Shown: positions 7,957 to 17,102, counted from the first letter of the stretch. The stretch: 49,592 nucleotides of DNA from Lachnospiraceae bacterium (GCA_028692055.1 JAQUYA010000012.1:1-49592), one strand, 5' to 3'. Numbers and translations: made by a program. The notes: generated from the letters alone by a model not told the origin.

Positions 7957-9612
7957 TTATACGACCGATACCTTTCCTTTGCTAATCTTTAAAAATATCA
8001 GTAAGGATACCACCGTACTTACAGTTAAAATAGAAGCTAATGCTGCTGCCGTTCCATAACTATTACGAACTACCTCCGTATATATGGCTACCGATATCGT
8101 ACTTGTTTTTCCACCATATAACATAACACTGCTGGATAATTCATTGATACAGGTAATCCAGCTTAATATAGCACCGGATAATACTCCGGGTGCCATCAAA
8201 CGGGCAGTTACCGTAAAGAATGTTTTCATTGGTGATACTCCTAAATTAATAGACGCTTCTTCCACACTCTTATCCATCTGTTGTAAAAATGCACTTCCTG
8301 AGCGAACGGTATAGGGCAGTTTACGTACAACATATGCAATAATAATAATCGCTGCAGTACCTGTTAATATTATCGGTTTTTTATTAAATGCTACAATTAA
8401 ACTAATGCCAAGTACCGCTCCCGGGATTACATATGGGAACATAATCAATAAATCCAGGAAACTGGAAGTAAATCCCTTCTGCCGAACAATAATATAAGAA
8501 ATCAAAATACCTATCATAATAATCAGCACAATTGCTACAGACGAGAATACAAATGTATTTCTTATATTGGTTCCTAAACGTTTGATAATGGTTGTATAGC
8601 TGTCTAAACTAAATCCACCGACAAAACCGGTAAAGTTGGTCTTGATAAAGCTGCTTATCAAAACAACGATTTGAGGTAAAATGCCTACAAAAGTAACTAA
8701 AATAACCGGCAGCGTAGCCAATACTCTTTTTCCTTTGTGTAATTCAATTTCCTTTGGCGGACGCATGGAAGTCATAACATAATTTTTTCTGGACAAATAA
8801 TATTTTTGCACCAAAAGCACCAAGGTAGAACAAAGTACAACGATTACCGATAATGCACTTGCCAAATGCGCATTTCCACCCATCTCACTCATATATTCAT
8901 TGTAAACCAATACTGGCAGTACGATATAGCCTTCCCCGATTAACATCGGTGTACCAAAATCAGCCAAACTTGTCATAAATACCATAATTGCTCCTGCTGC
9001 TATTGATGGCATAATAACCGGCAGAGTTACAGTACATAGTCTGCGCAGCTTATTGCTTCCCAGATTCTCTGCTGCTTCCTCCAGACTCGAATCAATACTT
9101 CCCATGGCTCCCTGCGTATATAGATACACATACGGAAATAACTTAAAGGTAAATACCAATATGATACCTAATTTTCCATAAATACTCGGCAAACCAATTC
9201 CCAAAACCTCCGAAAAAAATTTTGTCACAATACCTGCACGGCCAAATAGCATAATCCAACTATAGGCTCCTATAAAAGGTGGGCTCATCAAGCTCATAAT
9301 AATTAATATATGTAAATATTTCTTACCCCACACATTATAGCGTGACATGAGATATGCCATAGGTACACCGATAAATAAAGTCGTAACTGTTGCTACACTA
9401 GATACAAAAAGACTATGTCCCAGTGTAGAGTAGTAATATTTTTTAGAAAAAAATTTCAAATAATTTTCAAACGTTATTCCTGCTGTTTTTTCTGAAAAAA
9501 AACTTCGTGTAATCAGGGTTCCAAATGGATAAATCAGAAATGCCAGCATAACCAGTACGACAAATACTTTTACCCAAAACCAAAAATCAAGTTTGATTTT
9601 CTTTTTTAACAT
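7957..9612 (-). CDS. ABC transporter permease with two fused membrane domains (AfuB/FbpB type)
   Basis: The 551-residue membrane protein has about twelve hydrophobic segments arranged as two homologous halves. Each half carries an EAA loop that contacts the ATPase (EEAAENLG... and EEASINLG...). This fused layout is typical of ferric, 2-aminoethylphosphonate and AfuABC hexose-phosphate importers. The start overlaps the end of the ATPase gene by 7 bp and has a strong GGGGGAGG ribosome binding site. Automated annotation would say iron permease; the surrounding sugar-phosphate enzymes argue for a phosphorylated organic substrate. Confidence 0.88.
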   Translation of the reverse strand: MLKKKIKLDFWFWVKVFVVLVMLAFLIYPFGTLITRSFFSEKTAGITFENYLKFFSKKYYYSTLGHSLFVSSVATVTTLFIGVPMAYLMSRYNVWGKKYLHILIIMSLMSPPFIGAYSWIMLFGRAGIVTKFFSEVLGIGLPSIYGKLGIILVFTFKLFPYVYLYTQGAMGSIDSSLEEAAENLGSNKLRRLCTVTLPVIMPSIAAGAIMVFMTSLADFGTPMLIGEGYIVLPVLVYNEYMSEMGGNAHLASALSVIVVLCSTLVLLVQKYYLSRKNYVMTSMRPPKEIELHKGKRVLATLPVILVTFVGILPQIVVLISSFIKTNFTGFVGGFSLDSYTTIIKRLGTNIRNTFVFSSVAIVLIIMIGILISYIIVRQKGFTSSFLDLLIMFPYVIPGAVLGISLIVAFNKKPIILTGTAAIIIIAYVVRKLPYTVRSGSAFLQQMDKSVEEASINLGVSPMKTFFTVTARLMAPGVLSGAILSWITCINELSSSVMLYGGKTSTISVAIYTEVVRNSYGTAAALASILTVSTVVSLLIFLKISKGKVSVV

Positions 9613-10682
9613 GAAATCGCCTCCCCCGAAGCTTCATCATAGACACTTATAGAAGCATTATTAAAATTACACAATACCTTTTCACCATCTTTTCGAACAG
9701 AACTTACATCCTTTGTGTATTCATTTAATTGCACGGTCTGTCCATTATCCAATGTAATTTCATATTCGATATAATCTCCCAAAAATGTAGATATCTCAAT
9801 CTTTCCTGGTATTCCTTCTGTTTCTGAGAAGAATAACTGTTCTGGACGAACAGATAAAATTGCTTTTCCTGTATAATTTGATTTTAATACCTTCTCCAAA
9901 GCAAACGCATTTTCCACTGTAATTTTTGCTGATTCTTTCTCTCCCTCTACTTCACATGGTATAAAATTGGAAACTCCAATAAAGCCTGCCACAAAATTAT
10001 TTTCCGGTTTCTTATATATTTTTTCCGGCGAACCAACCTGCATAATATTTCCATCTTTCATGACTGCAATTCTATCCGAAATTGCTAACGCTTCTTCCTG
10101 ATCGTGTGTAACATAAATCGTGGTAATTCCAAGACGTCTTTGTAGCTTTTTAATAATCGTTCTCATCTGTACTCTTAGTTTTGCGTCTAAGTTAGATAAT
10201 GGTTCGTCCATTAATAATACACTTGGTTCAATGACAAAGGCTCTCGCTAATGCAACTCTTTGTTGTTGCCCACCTGATAATTCATTTGGTCTTCTATCTT
10301 TCAGCTTTTCAATCTGAACAAGTTTCAATGCCTCTGCCACTCTTGTCTTTATCTCATTTTTAGGCACTTTCTTTGCTTGCAAACCATATGCCACGTTTTC
10401 CTCTACTGTTAAATGTGGGAAAATGGCATAATTCTGAAATACCATACCAATATCTCTCTTGTGTGCATCTAAATTATTAATCATCGTTTCATCAAAATAA
10501 ATTGCTCCACCATCAATACTGTTAAATCCTGCAATCATGCGAAGCAGTGTTGTCTTACCACAACCGGAAGGTCCTAATAATGTAAAAAATTCTCCCGGTT
10601 TAATCTCTAAATTTACTCCTTTTAATGCCGTAAAATCCCCATACTTTTTTACTGCGTCCTTTATAATTACTGCATGACTCAT
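9606..10682 (-). CDS. ABC transporter ATP-binding subunit (AfuC/FbpC/PotA type)
   Basis: The protein carries Walker A GPSGCGKTT, the signature LSGGQQQR, Walker B VLLMDEP followed by the D-loop, and the H-loop His in VTHDQEEA. A C-terminal extension of about 120 residues is the TOBE-type domain found in importers of small anions, polyamines, iron and sugars. An ATG at 10697 exists, but it lacks a ribosome binding site; the Met at 10682 has GGGAG eight bases upstream and begins MSHAVIIKD, the usual family start. It couples to the fused permease that overlaps its 3' end. Confidence 0.9.
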   Translation of the reverse strand: MSHAVIIKDAVKKYGDFTALKGVNLEIKPGEFFTLLGPSGCGKTTLLRMIAGFNSIDGGAIYFDETMINNLDAHKRDIGMVFQNYAIFPHLTVEENVAYGLQAKKVPKNEIKTRVAEALKLVQIEKLKDRRPNELSGGQQQRVALARAFVIEPSVLLMDEPLSNLDAKLRVQMRTIIKKLQRRLGITTIYVTHDQEEALAISDRIAVMKDGNIMQVGSPEKIYKKPENNFVAGFIGVSNFIPCEVEGEKESAKITVENAFALEKVLKSNYTGKAILSVRPEQLFFSETEGIPGKIEISTFLGDYIEYEITLDNGQTVQLNEYTKDVSSVRKDGEKVLCNFNNASISVYDEASGEAISC

Positions 10683-10711
10683 CTTTTTTGCTCCCATCTG
10701 TTTTTATATAG

Positions 10712-10745
10712 ATAGGGGCATTTCAACCAAATGAAATGCCCCTAT
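10712..10745 (-). repeat. Perfect 13-bp stem-loop between binding-protein and ATPase genes
   Basis: ATAGGGGCATTTC (10712-10724) pairs perfectly with 10733-10745 across an 8-base loop. On the transcribed minus strand the stem is followed by TATATAAAAACAG, not a U run, so it is not a standard terminator. Stem-loops at this place in ABC operons commonly stabilise the upstream mRNA and lower expression of the membrane genes, giving excess binding protein. That role is inference. Confidence 0.6.
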
Positions 10746-10808
10746 GTAGACCTCTGCTGAGGCGTCATAATTTAATATTCTTTTTAATACTAGTTTATCT
10801 GATAAACG

Positions 10809-11915
10809 CTAGTTTACCATTATATCATTGAATTTCTCGATGTTTGCCTCTTTTTCAGCTGCAGCCCAATTGAAATCATAATCTACAATATTAAGTTCAC
10901 TTAATGCTGGTAATCCTTCAATTGTTAAGTCATTACGAACCGGGCGTCTTCCCCAATCCTTTGCTTCTGCTTCCTGGCATTCCTTAGAAGTAATAAAATC
11001 AATAAATAACTTTGCATTTTCTTCATTTGGTGCGTTTTTAATCAAAGCAATGCCATCTGGAACAGCACTGGTTCCGTCTGTTGGATAACAATATCCAACC
11101 GTGTCATCTCCATCATATTGAACGGCTGATTTTTCAAGTGTAAGACCTACATAAAACTCACCATCTTTTACCATCTTGTGGCACTTTCCTGATGAATCAA
11201 CTAATTTACCGTCTAAATTAGCATATAATTTTTTGATAAAGTCCCAACCATCTTCTTTCCCACCATGTGCTAAAATCATCGTACATAACTGTGTGTATGC
11301 CGAACCTGATTTTGATGGTAAGCAATATGCAATTTTTCCACTCCACTTAGGATCTGTCAAATCTTCCCAAGAAGTTGGTGCTTCCATACCATCTTTTTCC
11401 AACAATTCTTTATTATAAAAGATAACCATCGGAAGTGGACTTTCACCTATCCATAAATCTTCAGAAGATTTATATGCTTCATCAATCACGTCATCATTTG
11501 CACATACATAAGGTGCAAAATATTCTTTAAATGCTTCCAGTGAATCAGCTCCACCACCCCAAAATACATCTGCAATTGGATTTTCAGTTTCTGCTGCTAC
11601 ACGGTTACAAAGTTCGCCTGTTCCAGCCGCTACTACTTCTACCTGAATATTCGGATATGCTTCCATAAACATATTAACACCTGCATTTAACGGGTCTGCA
11701 TCATGAGGTGAATATACAACTACCGTTCCCGATGCCTCCGATGCCGCTGCAATATCCCCACTTTCTGTCGCTGCCTCTGTTGTGTCCGCTTGTTGTTCTG
11801 TTTCCTGTGTGGCAGCATCTGCTTCTACATTCGTGTTTGTATCTGCACTTCCACAGCCTGTCATACCCAATACCATAACCCCAGCTAGTACCATTGCTAA
11901 TACTTTCCTTTTCAT
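10809..11915 (-). CDS. ABC transporter substrate-binding lipoprotein (AfuA-like)
   Basis: The 368-residue protein has a lipoprotein signal with the lipobox MTGC (C21), a Thr/Glu/Ala-rich linker (about 23-62), and a type 2 binding-protein fold beginning VVVYSPHDADPLN. The tandem tyrosines that bind iron in FbpA are not seen at the expected place; the region instead reads GEFYVGLTLEKSA. It is the first gene of the nine-gene operon, has a strong AAAGGAG ribosome binding site, and is followed by a stem-loop before the ATPase gene. Of the 258 bp upstream, 12108-12146 is the preceding gene's hairpin. The rest shows two TATACT boxes on the minus strand (11961-11966 and 11968-11973) without a good -35, which would fit activation by the operon's AraC-type regulator. 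Confidence 0.85.
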   Translation of the reverse strand: MKRKVLAMVLAGVMVLGMTGCGSADTNTNVEADAATQETEQQADTTEAATESGDIAAASEASGTVVVYSPHDADPLNAGVNMFMEAYPNIQVEVVAAGTGELCNRVAAETENPIADVFWGGGADSLEAFKEYFAPYVCANDDVIDEAYKSSEDLWIGESPLPMVIFYNKELLEKDGMEAPTSWEDLTDPKWSGKIAYCLPSKSGSAYTQLCTMILAHGGKEDGWDFIKKLYANLDGKLVDSSGKCHKMVKDGEFYVGLTLEKSAVQYDGDDTVGYCYPTDGTSAVPDGIALIKNAPNEENAKLFIDFITSKECQEAEAKDWGRRPVRNDLTIEGLPALSELNIVDYDFNWAAAEKEANIEKFNDIMVN

Positions 11916-12107
11916 ACGCGCTCTCCTTTTTTCTTACCTAAAATTGAAATACCTTTTACAAGTATAAGTATATGTTTCAGAAAGTCTTTTTACCATATGT
12001 TGATTCTGACATTTCTTTTGATATTCTGCACTATTTGTTTTATTCTATGTTTCGCTTCTTATTTTGTGTTAATTGTCAGTTTTTTTAGACAAATTACTAT
12101 TAAATAA

Positions 12108-12146
12108 CTACCAGGAGGTATGAATTATCCTCATACCCTCTGGTAG
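12108..12146 (-). terminator. Hairpin after the alpha/beta hydrolase gene
   Basis: A 16-base arm at 12108-12123 pairs with 12131-12146 around a 7-base loop with two wobble-type positions. It lies 27 bp behind the stop codon of the hydrolase. On the minus strand it is followed by GTTATTTAATAGTAATTTG, only a weak U tract, so termination may be partial. Confidence 0.55.
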
Positions 12147-12173
12147 CCATGCAAAACTTATCTTTTTCATATT

Positions 12174-13220
12174 TTACAGTATATCTTTTCTTATAATCTG
12201 CATTGCCTTCTCCGGTTCTTCAAACAATGGACTATGTGCCGAATTTTCAAATGTATAAAATTTTTTCTTTGGTGCCTGAAGCTGTTCAAAATATTCCTTT
12301 TGCAATGGGTACGCACAGGTATAATCGTACTTACCGGCAAAAAAATAGATTGAAATCTGAATAGACGGAACCTCTCTTTTTGCATGGAAATAATTGATTT
12401 CTTTATTCACGGCAAACTGATTGGAAGCAATCTTTCCCTTCCACAGTTGGATACGTTCTTTCGGCGTATATGAAGTTATTCTCAAGCTCGGGAAAACAAT
12501 ACCACTAATCACAGATTTCATATCTCTCATCGTACCAACTCCGGCATCATGCTGTGCCATATCCCGTAATCCAGAACCGTACCAGCTATTCACCCATTCG
12601 ATTCCGTCCTTTTCTGTATACGCATATTTTTCCAACTTTTTCAGCATCTTATCATTGCCCTTTGACTCATAATACTGTATCAAATAGTCATAATCCATCT
12701 TCTCCCGCTCTACATCATCTGTCATTTGGCCCATTGCGATATAAGCCTGATAGTATTCCGGGTATTGTGCGACCAGTTGTATACTTAGATAAGTACCAAA
12801 CGAATGCCCTAATATATAAATTTTATCCTGTTGAAATCTTTCACGCAGATAATTCGTTACTGTTACCGCATCGGTAAGATATTGATCTGTAGTCATGTCT
12901 TCCGGTTTCACATCGGAATCATAGGAAAGCCCTGTTCCCCGGTAATCCCAGAAACAAACTACAAATTCCTTTTCCAGCCCGGACGGTGCTACCACATCTA
13001 AAAAATATTCTGGAATCCCGGGACCTCCCCCCATAACCAATAATACCGGCTTTGTCATATCCTCGCCTTTTATAATCATTCCAAGCTCGGTTCCATTGAG
13101 TGACACCTTTGTCTTTTCTGCAATACTCCCCTGTATTACTTCTCCCTTTTCATCTCTGCAAGGCTCCAGCTTTCCTTTACTTGGCGGTAAAATAATTCCC
13201 ATACTTCTCTTTCCCCTCAT
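12174..13220 (-). CDS. Alpha/beta hydrolase, proline iminopeptidase-like
   Basis: The 348-residue protein has the oxyanion motif GGGPG (64-68, the HGGPG region of proline iminopeptidases), the nucleophile elbow GHSFG with S140, a WDYRGTGLS strand, and probable acid D299 and base H329. The family cleaves N-terminal proline or small amides and esters; the first His of HGGPG is Gly here, so the precise substrate is open. No signal peptide is visible. Two in-frame starts (13220 and the Met seven codons in) both have a plausible ribosome binding site. It lies 58 bp behind the TetR gene and is the likely regulated partner. Confidence 0.78.
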   Translation of the reverse strand: MRGKRSMGIILPPSKGKLEPCRDEKGEVIQGSIAEKTKVSLNGTELGMIIKGEDMTKPVLLVMGGGPGIPEYFLDVVAPSGLEKEFVVCFWDYRGTGLSYDSDVKPEDMTTDQYLTDAVTVTNYLRERFQQDKIYILGHSFGTYLSIQLVAQYPEYYQAYIAMGQMTDDVEREKMDYDYLIQYYESKGNDKMLKKLEKYAYTEKDGIEWVNSWYGSGLRDMAQHDAGVGTMRDMKSVISGIVFPSLRITSYTPKERIQLWKGKIASNQFAVNKEINYFHAKREVPSIQISIYFFAGKYDYTCAYPLQKEYFEQLQAPKKKFYTFENSAHSPLFEEPEKAMQIIRKDIL

Positions 13221-13278
13221 GTTTATTTTCCTTTCATAAAATAACTACCTGTTTCAATTCATACTTCTAATCAAAGCT

Positions 13279-13851
13279 CTATTTTAAAATACGTTCCAGT
13301 ACTTCTTCCCATTTAAAATCTGTAGTAACATTTTTCATAGATGCAATAGCAGCTAATCCATGCACCGTTGCCCACATGGATACTATTCCATATTTAATAT
13401 CTTCTTCTACATAATCCAATTTACGGTAAATTCGATATGCATTTTCTATAAATAATTGAAATGGCGGTGTGTTGTCCACATTCTCACCCATGGTCAGGTC
13501 AATTTTAAGATTTGCCCGAGCAAATAAAAAGGAATAGTAATCTGGATTTTCTACAAAAAAAATAACATATTCTTTTCCCATTTTCATAATGACTTCCGTA
13601 CTGTCCTTATCTTCACATGTTTCTATTGCAGCATTCATTTTTTTCATCAATCGTTCCACCACATATTCCTGCATAGCCTCTAATAATTTTTCTTTACTGT
13701 TAAAGTGGCTATAAGGTGCTGCTCCACTTACCCCGCATGCAAGCCCAAGCTTTCTCATTGACAGATTCTCCTCACCCTCTGTATTTATAATCTCTATTCC
13801 TTTTTCTATTAAACATCTCCTCAAATTTCCATGATGATATGGCTTTCCCAT
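13279..13851 (-). CDS. TetR/AcrR family transcriptional regulator
   Basis: The start chosen is the Met at 13851, which has AAAGGAG at proper distance and begins MGKPYHHGN, a typical TetR subfamily N-terminus; an upstream ATG at 13875 lacks these. The helix-turn-helix occupies about residues 25-55 (SMRKLGLACGVSGAAPYSHF). The C-terminal part is the ligand-binding and dimer domain; its ligand is unknown. The gene has its own consensus promoter inside a large inverted repeat, so autoregulation is likely. The hydrolase downstream is the probable co-transcribed target. Confidence 0.88.
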   Translation of the reverse strand: MGKPYHHGNLRRCLIEKGIEIINTEGEENLSMRKLGLACGVSGAAPYSHFNSKEKLLEAMQEYVVERLMKKMNAAIETCEDKDSTEVIMKMGKEYVIFFVENPDYYSFLFARANLKIDLTMGENVDNTPPFQLFIENAYRIYRKLDYVEEDIKYGIVSMWATVHGLAAIASMKNVTTDFKWEEVLERILK

Positions 13852-13913
13852 TGTAACTCCTTTCCTGTGATACACAAAATATATGTATATTCCTCAATCT
13901 AAACGTCGTTAAG

Positions 13914-13968
13914 ATTATAATGTAAAATAATTCATGTGTCAAGCAGCGTATACTTTTGACACATGAAT
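13914..13968 (-). promoter_or_regulatory. Consensus sigma-A promoter overlapping a perfect 13-bp inverted repeat (putative TetR operator)
   Basis: On the minus strand TTGACA (13942-13937) and TATAAT (13919-13914) are separated by exactly 17 bases, both perfect consensus. ATTCATGTGTCAA (13930-13942) is repeated inverted at 13956-13968 with a 13-base spacer, so the -35 box lies inside one arm. This looks like a self-repressed TetR promoter. The repeat also lies just behind the stop of the glycerophosphodiesterase gene (13982), so its RNA form might also end the ugp transcript. Confidence 0.75.
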
Positions 13969-13981
13969 CATTTGAATTCAT

Positions 13982-14689
13982 TTATTGTTCTTCTACGATT
14001 TTTCTTGCCACATCTGGGTAATTGGTAATTATGGCATCAATACCTTTTTCACACAGCCTCTTCATATCTGCTACTTCATTTACCGTCCATACATGAAGTG
14101 GCAGATTGTTTTGTTTACATTCATCTATAAAATTCGGATACTGTAGATTATAGAGTGCTGGATGTAGCGCATCGGCATGGTACTTTTTCGCATAATGAAC
14201 GATATCCAATATGCCATCTGCATACAGAAATCCAGTCTGTGAAAGAGGGCTGCACTCCTTAATTTTACACATAGAGACATGATTAAAAGACGAATATATA
14301 ATACGTCCTTCCATTCCCATGTCCTTTTCCATCTCCAGCACTCTTTCTTCTATTCCTTCATAGAAAAAAATACCCGTTTTTAACTCCGTATTGATAATAA
14401 GCGAGGTTGGTCTGATAAGTTCATATACCTCTGCAAGACACGGAATTCTACCTTCTGTATACCTCTTTAATTCTTCTAGTGTGAAATCTTTCACATAACC
14501 TTTTCCATGACTGACACGGTCTATGGTTTCATCATGAATGACCACCAGTTCTCCGCTTTTGCAAATTTGTACATCCAGTTCGATTCCATCTGCACCCATA
14601 TCCGCTGCCATTTGAAAAGCAGCCAGCGTATTCTCCGGTGCATATCCGGACGCACCGCGGTGCGCCCATACCTTTGTTTGTTTACTCAT
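13982..14689 (-). CDS. ugpQ: Cytosolic glycerophosphodiester phosphodiesterase
   Basis: The 235-residue GDPD-family protein shows HRGASGYAPENT at the N-terminus, the metal-binding pair GIELDVQ, and VVIHDETIDR. It splits glycerophosphodiesters such as glycerophosphocholine into sn-glycerol-3-phosphate and an alcohol. No signal peptide is present, so it acts inside the cell like Escherichia coli UgpQ. It follows the binding-protein gene after 18 bp and closes the ugp operon, which supports this substrate class. Confidence 0.92.
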   Translation of the reverse strand: MSKQTKVWAHRGASGYAPENTLAAFQMAADMGADGIELDVQICKSGELVVIHDETIDRVSHGKGYVKDFTLEELKRYTEGRIPCLAEVYELIRPTSLIINTELKTGIFFYEGIEERVLEMEKDMGMEGRIIYSSFNHVSMCKIKECSPLSQTGFLYADGILDIVHYAKKYHADALHPALYNLQYPNFIDECKQNNLPLHVWTVNEVADMKRLCEKGIDAIITNYPDVARKIVEEQ

Positions 14690-14707
14690 GTTTTTCTTTA
14701 TTGCCCC

Positions 14708-16129
14708 TTAACTGTTCAATAAATTGTAATCTTCAATTGATGCATTGATATCACCGGCCATTTTAGCAACTGCTTCTTCCGGAGTCGTCTGGCCGTTAAT
14801 CATATTTTCTATTTCTGTTTCTACGATTTGTCTGGCTTCTGGGAATACACTTAATAATGCACCTGCATACTCTGGAGCAGAATCATGCAGCTGATTAATT
14901 GCTGTTTCAAATTGTGGATATTTCGCGATGTTTTCTTTAAATACCGATTCGTCATGTGCTGCTGTAGTCACTGGAAAATATCCTGTCTGTGCATTCCAAT
15001 AAGCCTGTGATTCTGCGGATACCAAGAATTTTACGAATTCCCAGGTAGCTGCTTTCTTTACATCATCTTCATTGTTTAATGCCCATAAAGAACCACCACC
15101 TATGGATACGCCGCCTTTATCTCCTTCGCTTACACTTGGAAAATATGCCGTGCCAACTTCAAATTTACCGTTTACTTCTTCTAAGATTTGTTTCAAAGAA
15201 GCGGTAGAACCTAAGGTCATTGCCGATTTACCAGCAGAGAAATCAGCAAGTCCTGAGTCACCACCACGTCCAACATTTGGTGCCACACCTGCATCTGCCA
15301 GATTTTTCCACTCCGTCAAGGTATTTAATGCTGCGCCATTACTGTCAAATTCTACTGCGGTTGCAACATCTTCACGGCCATTTCCATTATCTACATAGCT
15401 CAATCCTTGTTTACAACCAAATTGTTCAAAAAACCAGCCATAAATACCAAGTGAAATAGCTTCTCCTGCACCACCTTTGCTAGTCAAATCATCTGCAACG
15501 GCTGCAATTTCCGGTAAGCTTGCAGGTATTTCTGTAACGCCTGCTTTGTCAAACATATCTTTATTATAATACATAATTGGTGTAGAGGAATTAAAAGGCA
15601 TTGAATATAATTCATTACTTACCGTATAATAAGCAGCGATATTTGGCTCAATCTGACTTACATCATAGCCATCTGCGTCAATCAGTTCCTGCATTGGAAC
15701 TATCCAGCCTGAATCAATCATAAAACGAGTTCCGATATCATAGATTTGTACTAAATCAGCACCCATATTGCCTAGCTGTGCACTCTTTAACTTATTAATG
15801 GTTTCATCATAATCCCCCTGGTACTGTGCATCTACGGTAATGCCAAACTTATTATCTGTATTAAATTTATTGATCAGATAATCCAGTGCTTCTCCGTTTA
15901 CACCACCCATTGCATGCCAAAAAGTAATTGTCGTTCCAGACATATCCACTTTTTCGGTACTGGCAGTATCTGTTACTGTCGTATCTGTAGCTGCTGTCTC
16001 TGTTTCTGATGCTGCCGGTGTTTCCGTTGCAGGTGTTTCTGTTGTAGCTGATGTACTTGCTCCACAGCCAGTTAATGCAGATACCATAAGTGTCATAGAT
16101 AATAATAATGCAATACTTCTTTTCTTCAT
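14708..16129 (-). CDS. ugpB: ABC transporter binding lipoprotein for glycerol-3-phosphate or glycerophosphodiester (UgpB type)
   Basis: The 473-residue protein carries a lipobox LTGC (C22) followed by a Thr/Ala/Glu-rich linker to about residue 60 and a type 2 solute-binding fold starting TITFWHAMGG, the family-1 start. The region SSTPIMYYNKDMFDKAG is typical of UgpB and sugar-binding proteins. Substrate is inferred from the adjacent cytosolic glycerophosphodiesterase; carbohydrate binding would be the alternative. A small hairpin (16166-16182) lies in the 61-bp gap before its strong AGAGGAG site. Confidence 0.82.
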   Translation of the reverse strand: MKKRSIALLLSMTLMVSALTGCGASTSATTETPATETPAASETETAATDTTVTDTASTEKVDMSGTTITFWHAMGGVNGEALDYLINKFNTDNKFGITVDAQYQGDYDETINKLKSAQLGNMGADLVQIYDIGTRFMIDSGWIVPMQELIDADGYDVSQIEPNIAAYYTVSNELYSMPFNSSTPIMYYNKDMFDKAGVTEIPASLPEIAAVADDLTSKGGAGEAISLGIYGWFFEQFGCKQGLSYVDNGNGREDVATAVEFDSNGAALNTLTEWKNLADAGVAPNVGRGGDSGLADFSAGKSAMTLGSTASLKQILEEVNGKFEVGTAYFPSVSEGDKGGVSIGGGSLWALNNEDDVKKAATWEFVKFLVSAESQAYWNAQTGYFPVTTAAHDESVFKENIAKYPQFETAINQLHDSAPEYAGALLSVFPEARQIVETEIENMINGQTTPEEAVAKMAGDINASIEDYNLLNS

Positions 16130-16190
16130 TCTTAGTTCTCCTCTTTTTCTTTTTACTCTCAGTCTGGTAATCCTATATTACCTGTCTTTC

Positions 16191-17102
16191 TTATCCTTTT
16201 ACAGCACCCTGAAACATACCTCGAATCAATTGCTTCTGACCTACGATGAATATGGATAACGATGGTAAAATAATCATGACAACACCCGCAATCATGAGAA
16301 TAATGGATTGCGATTCGTCACTATCCAGCATACCGATGCCAATCTGTACCGTTCGCATGGTGTTGGAACCAGTCACCAGTAAAGGCCATAAATACATATT
16401 CCAGGCATTGATAAAGGTATAAACTGCCATTGCGCCAATTGCTGCCTTTGTTAGTGGTAATAGAATACCCACGATAAAGCGAAGATTGGAACAACCATCT
16501 ATTTTTGCCGACTCATATAAAGAAATCGGAAAGGATAAGTAAAATTGTCTGAACAGGAAAATTCCCATTGCAGAAGTCAGATACGGAATAATCAAAACCT
16601 GATAAGAATCCAGCCAGCCAAAACCACTCACGGTTAAATAATTTGAAATAATGGTAGCTTCCCCCGGAATCATCATAGTCGCCATAACCAGCATAAATAA
16701 TGCATTTTTTCCTTTAAAATCCAGAAATGAAAAACTAAAAGCTGCCAGAGAGCAGGAAATAATCTGCCCGAAGGTAATCAGTCCCGCCACAAGGAAAGAA
16801 TTTACCACAAAACGTACCAGAGGTACCTTAGCAATTGCATCTGCGAAATTTCGTAAGGTAGGATTCTTTGGCAATAAATTCAACTCCAGTGTATATAATT
16901 CACCGGAAGGCATCAGTGATACACTGATTGCATAAAGCAAAGGCAGTAATACAAAAAGTGCAACTACGATATTTATTACAACACGAATGCCCTTTCGCAT
17001 TCTCTGTTTTGATATTTGACGCTCTTTCATCTGCTCGTGAAAGGCTTCCCGTTCTTCCTCTGTAAAGCTTGCTAATTTTTCAAATGAAATAGAATTATCC
17101 AT
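16191..17102 (-). CDS. ugpE: ABC transporter permease, UgpE type
   Basis: The 303-residue protein has a cytoplasmic N-terminal stretch of about 38 charged residues and then six membrane segments. The EAA loop reads YESAKIDGCSNLRF, typical of MalG/UgpE permeases. The start ATG overlaps the stop of the other permease by one base (TAATG), giving tight coupling. It forms the channel together with UgpA. Confidence 0.9.
   Translation of the reverse strand: MDNSISFEKLASFTEEEREAFHEQMKERQISKQRMRKGIRVVINIVVALFVLLPLLYAISVSLMPSGELYTLELNLLPKNPTLRNFADAIAKVPLVRFVVNSFLVAGLITFGQIISCSLAAFSFSFLDFKGKNALFMLVMATMMIPGEATIISNYLTVSGFGWLDSYQVLIIPYLTSAMGIFLFRQFYLSFPISLYESAKIDGCSNLRFIVGILLPLTKAAIGAMAVYTFINAWNMYLWPLLVTGSNTMRTVQIGIGMLDSDESQSIILMIAGVVMIILPSLSIFIVGQKQLIRGMFQGAVKG

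Noticed and set aside
7957-11915. Plain annotation as a ferric iron ABC transporter
   Set aside because: The protein family names suggest iron, but no tandem Tyr iron ligands are seen, and the operon holds a phosphohexomutase, a sugar-phosphate-type phosphatase and an HptRSA-like sensor.
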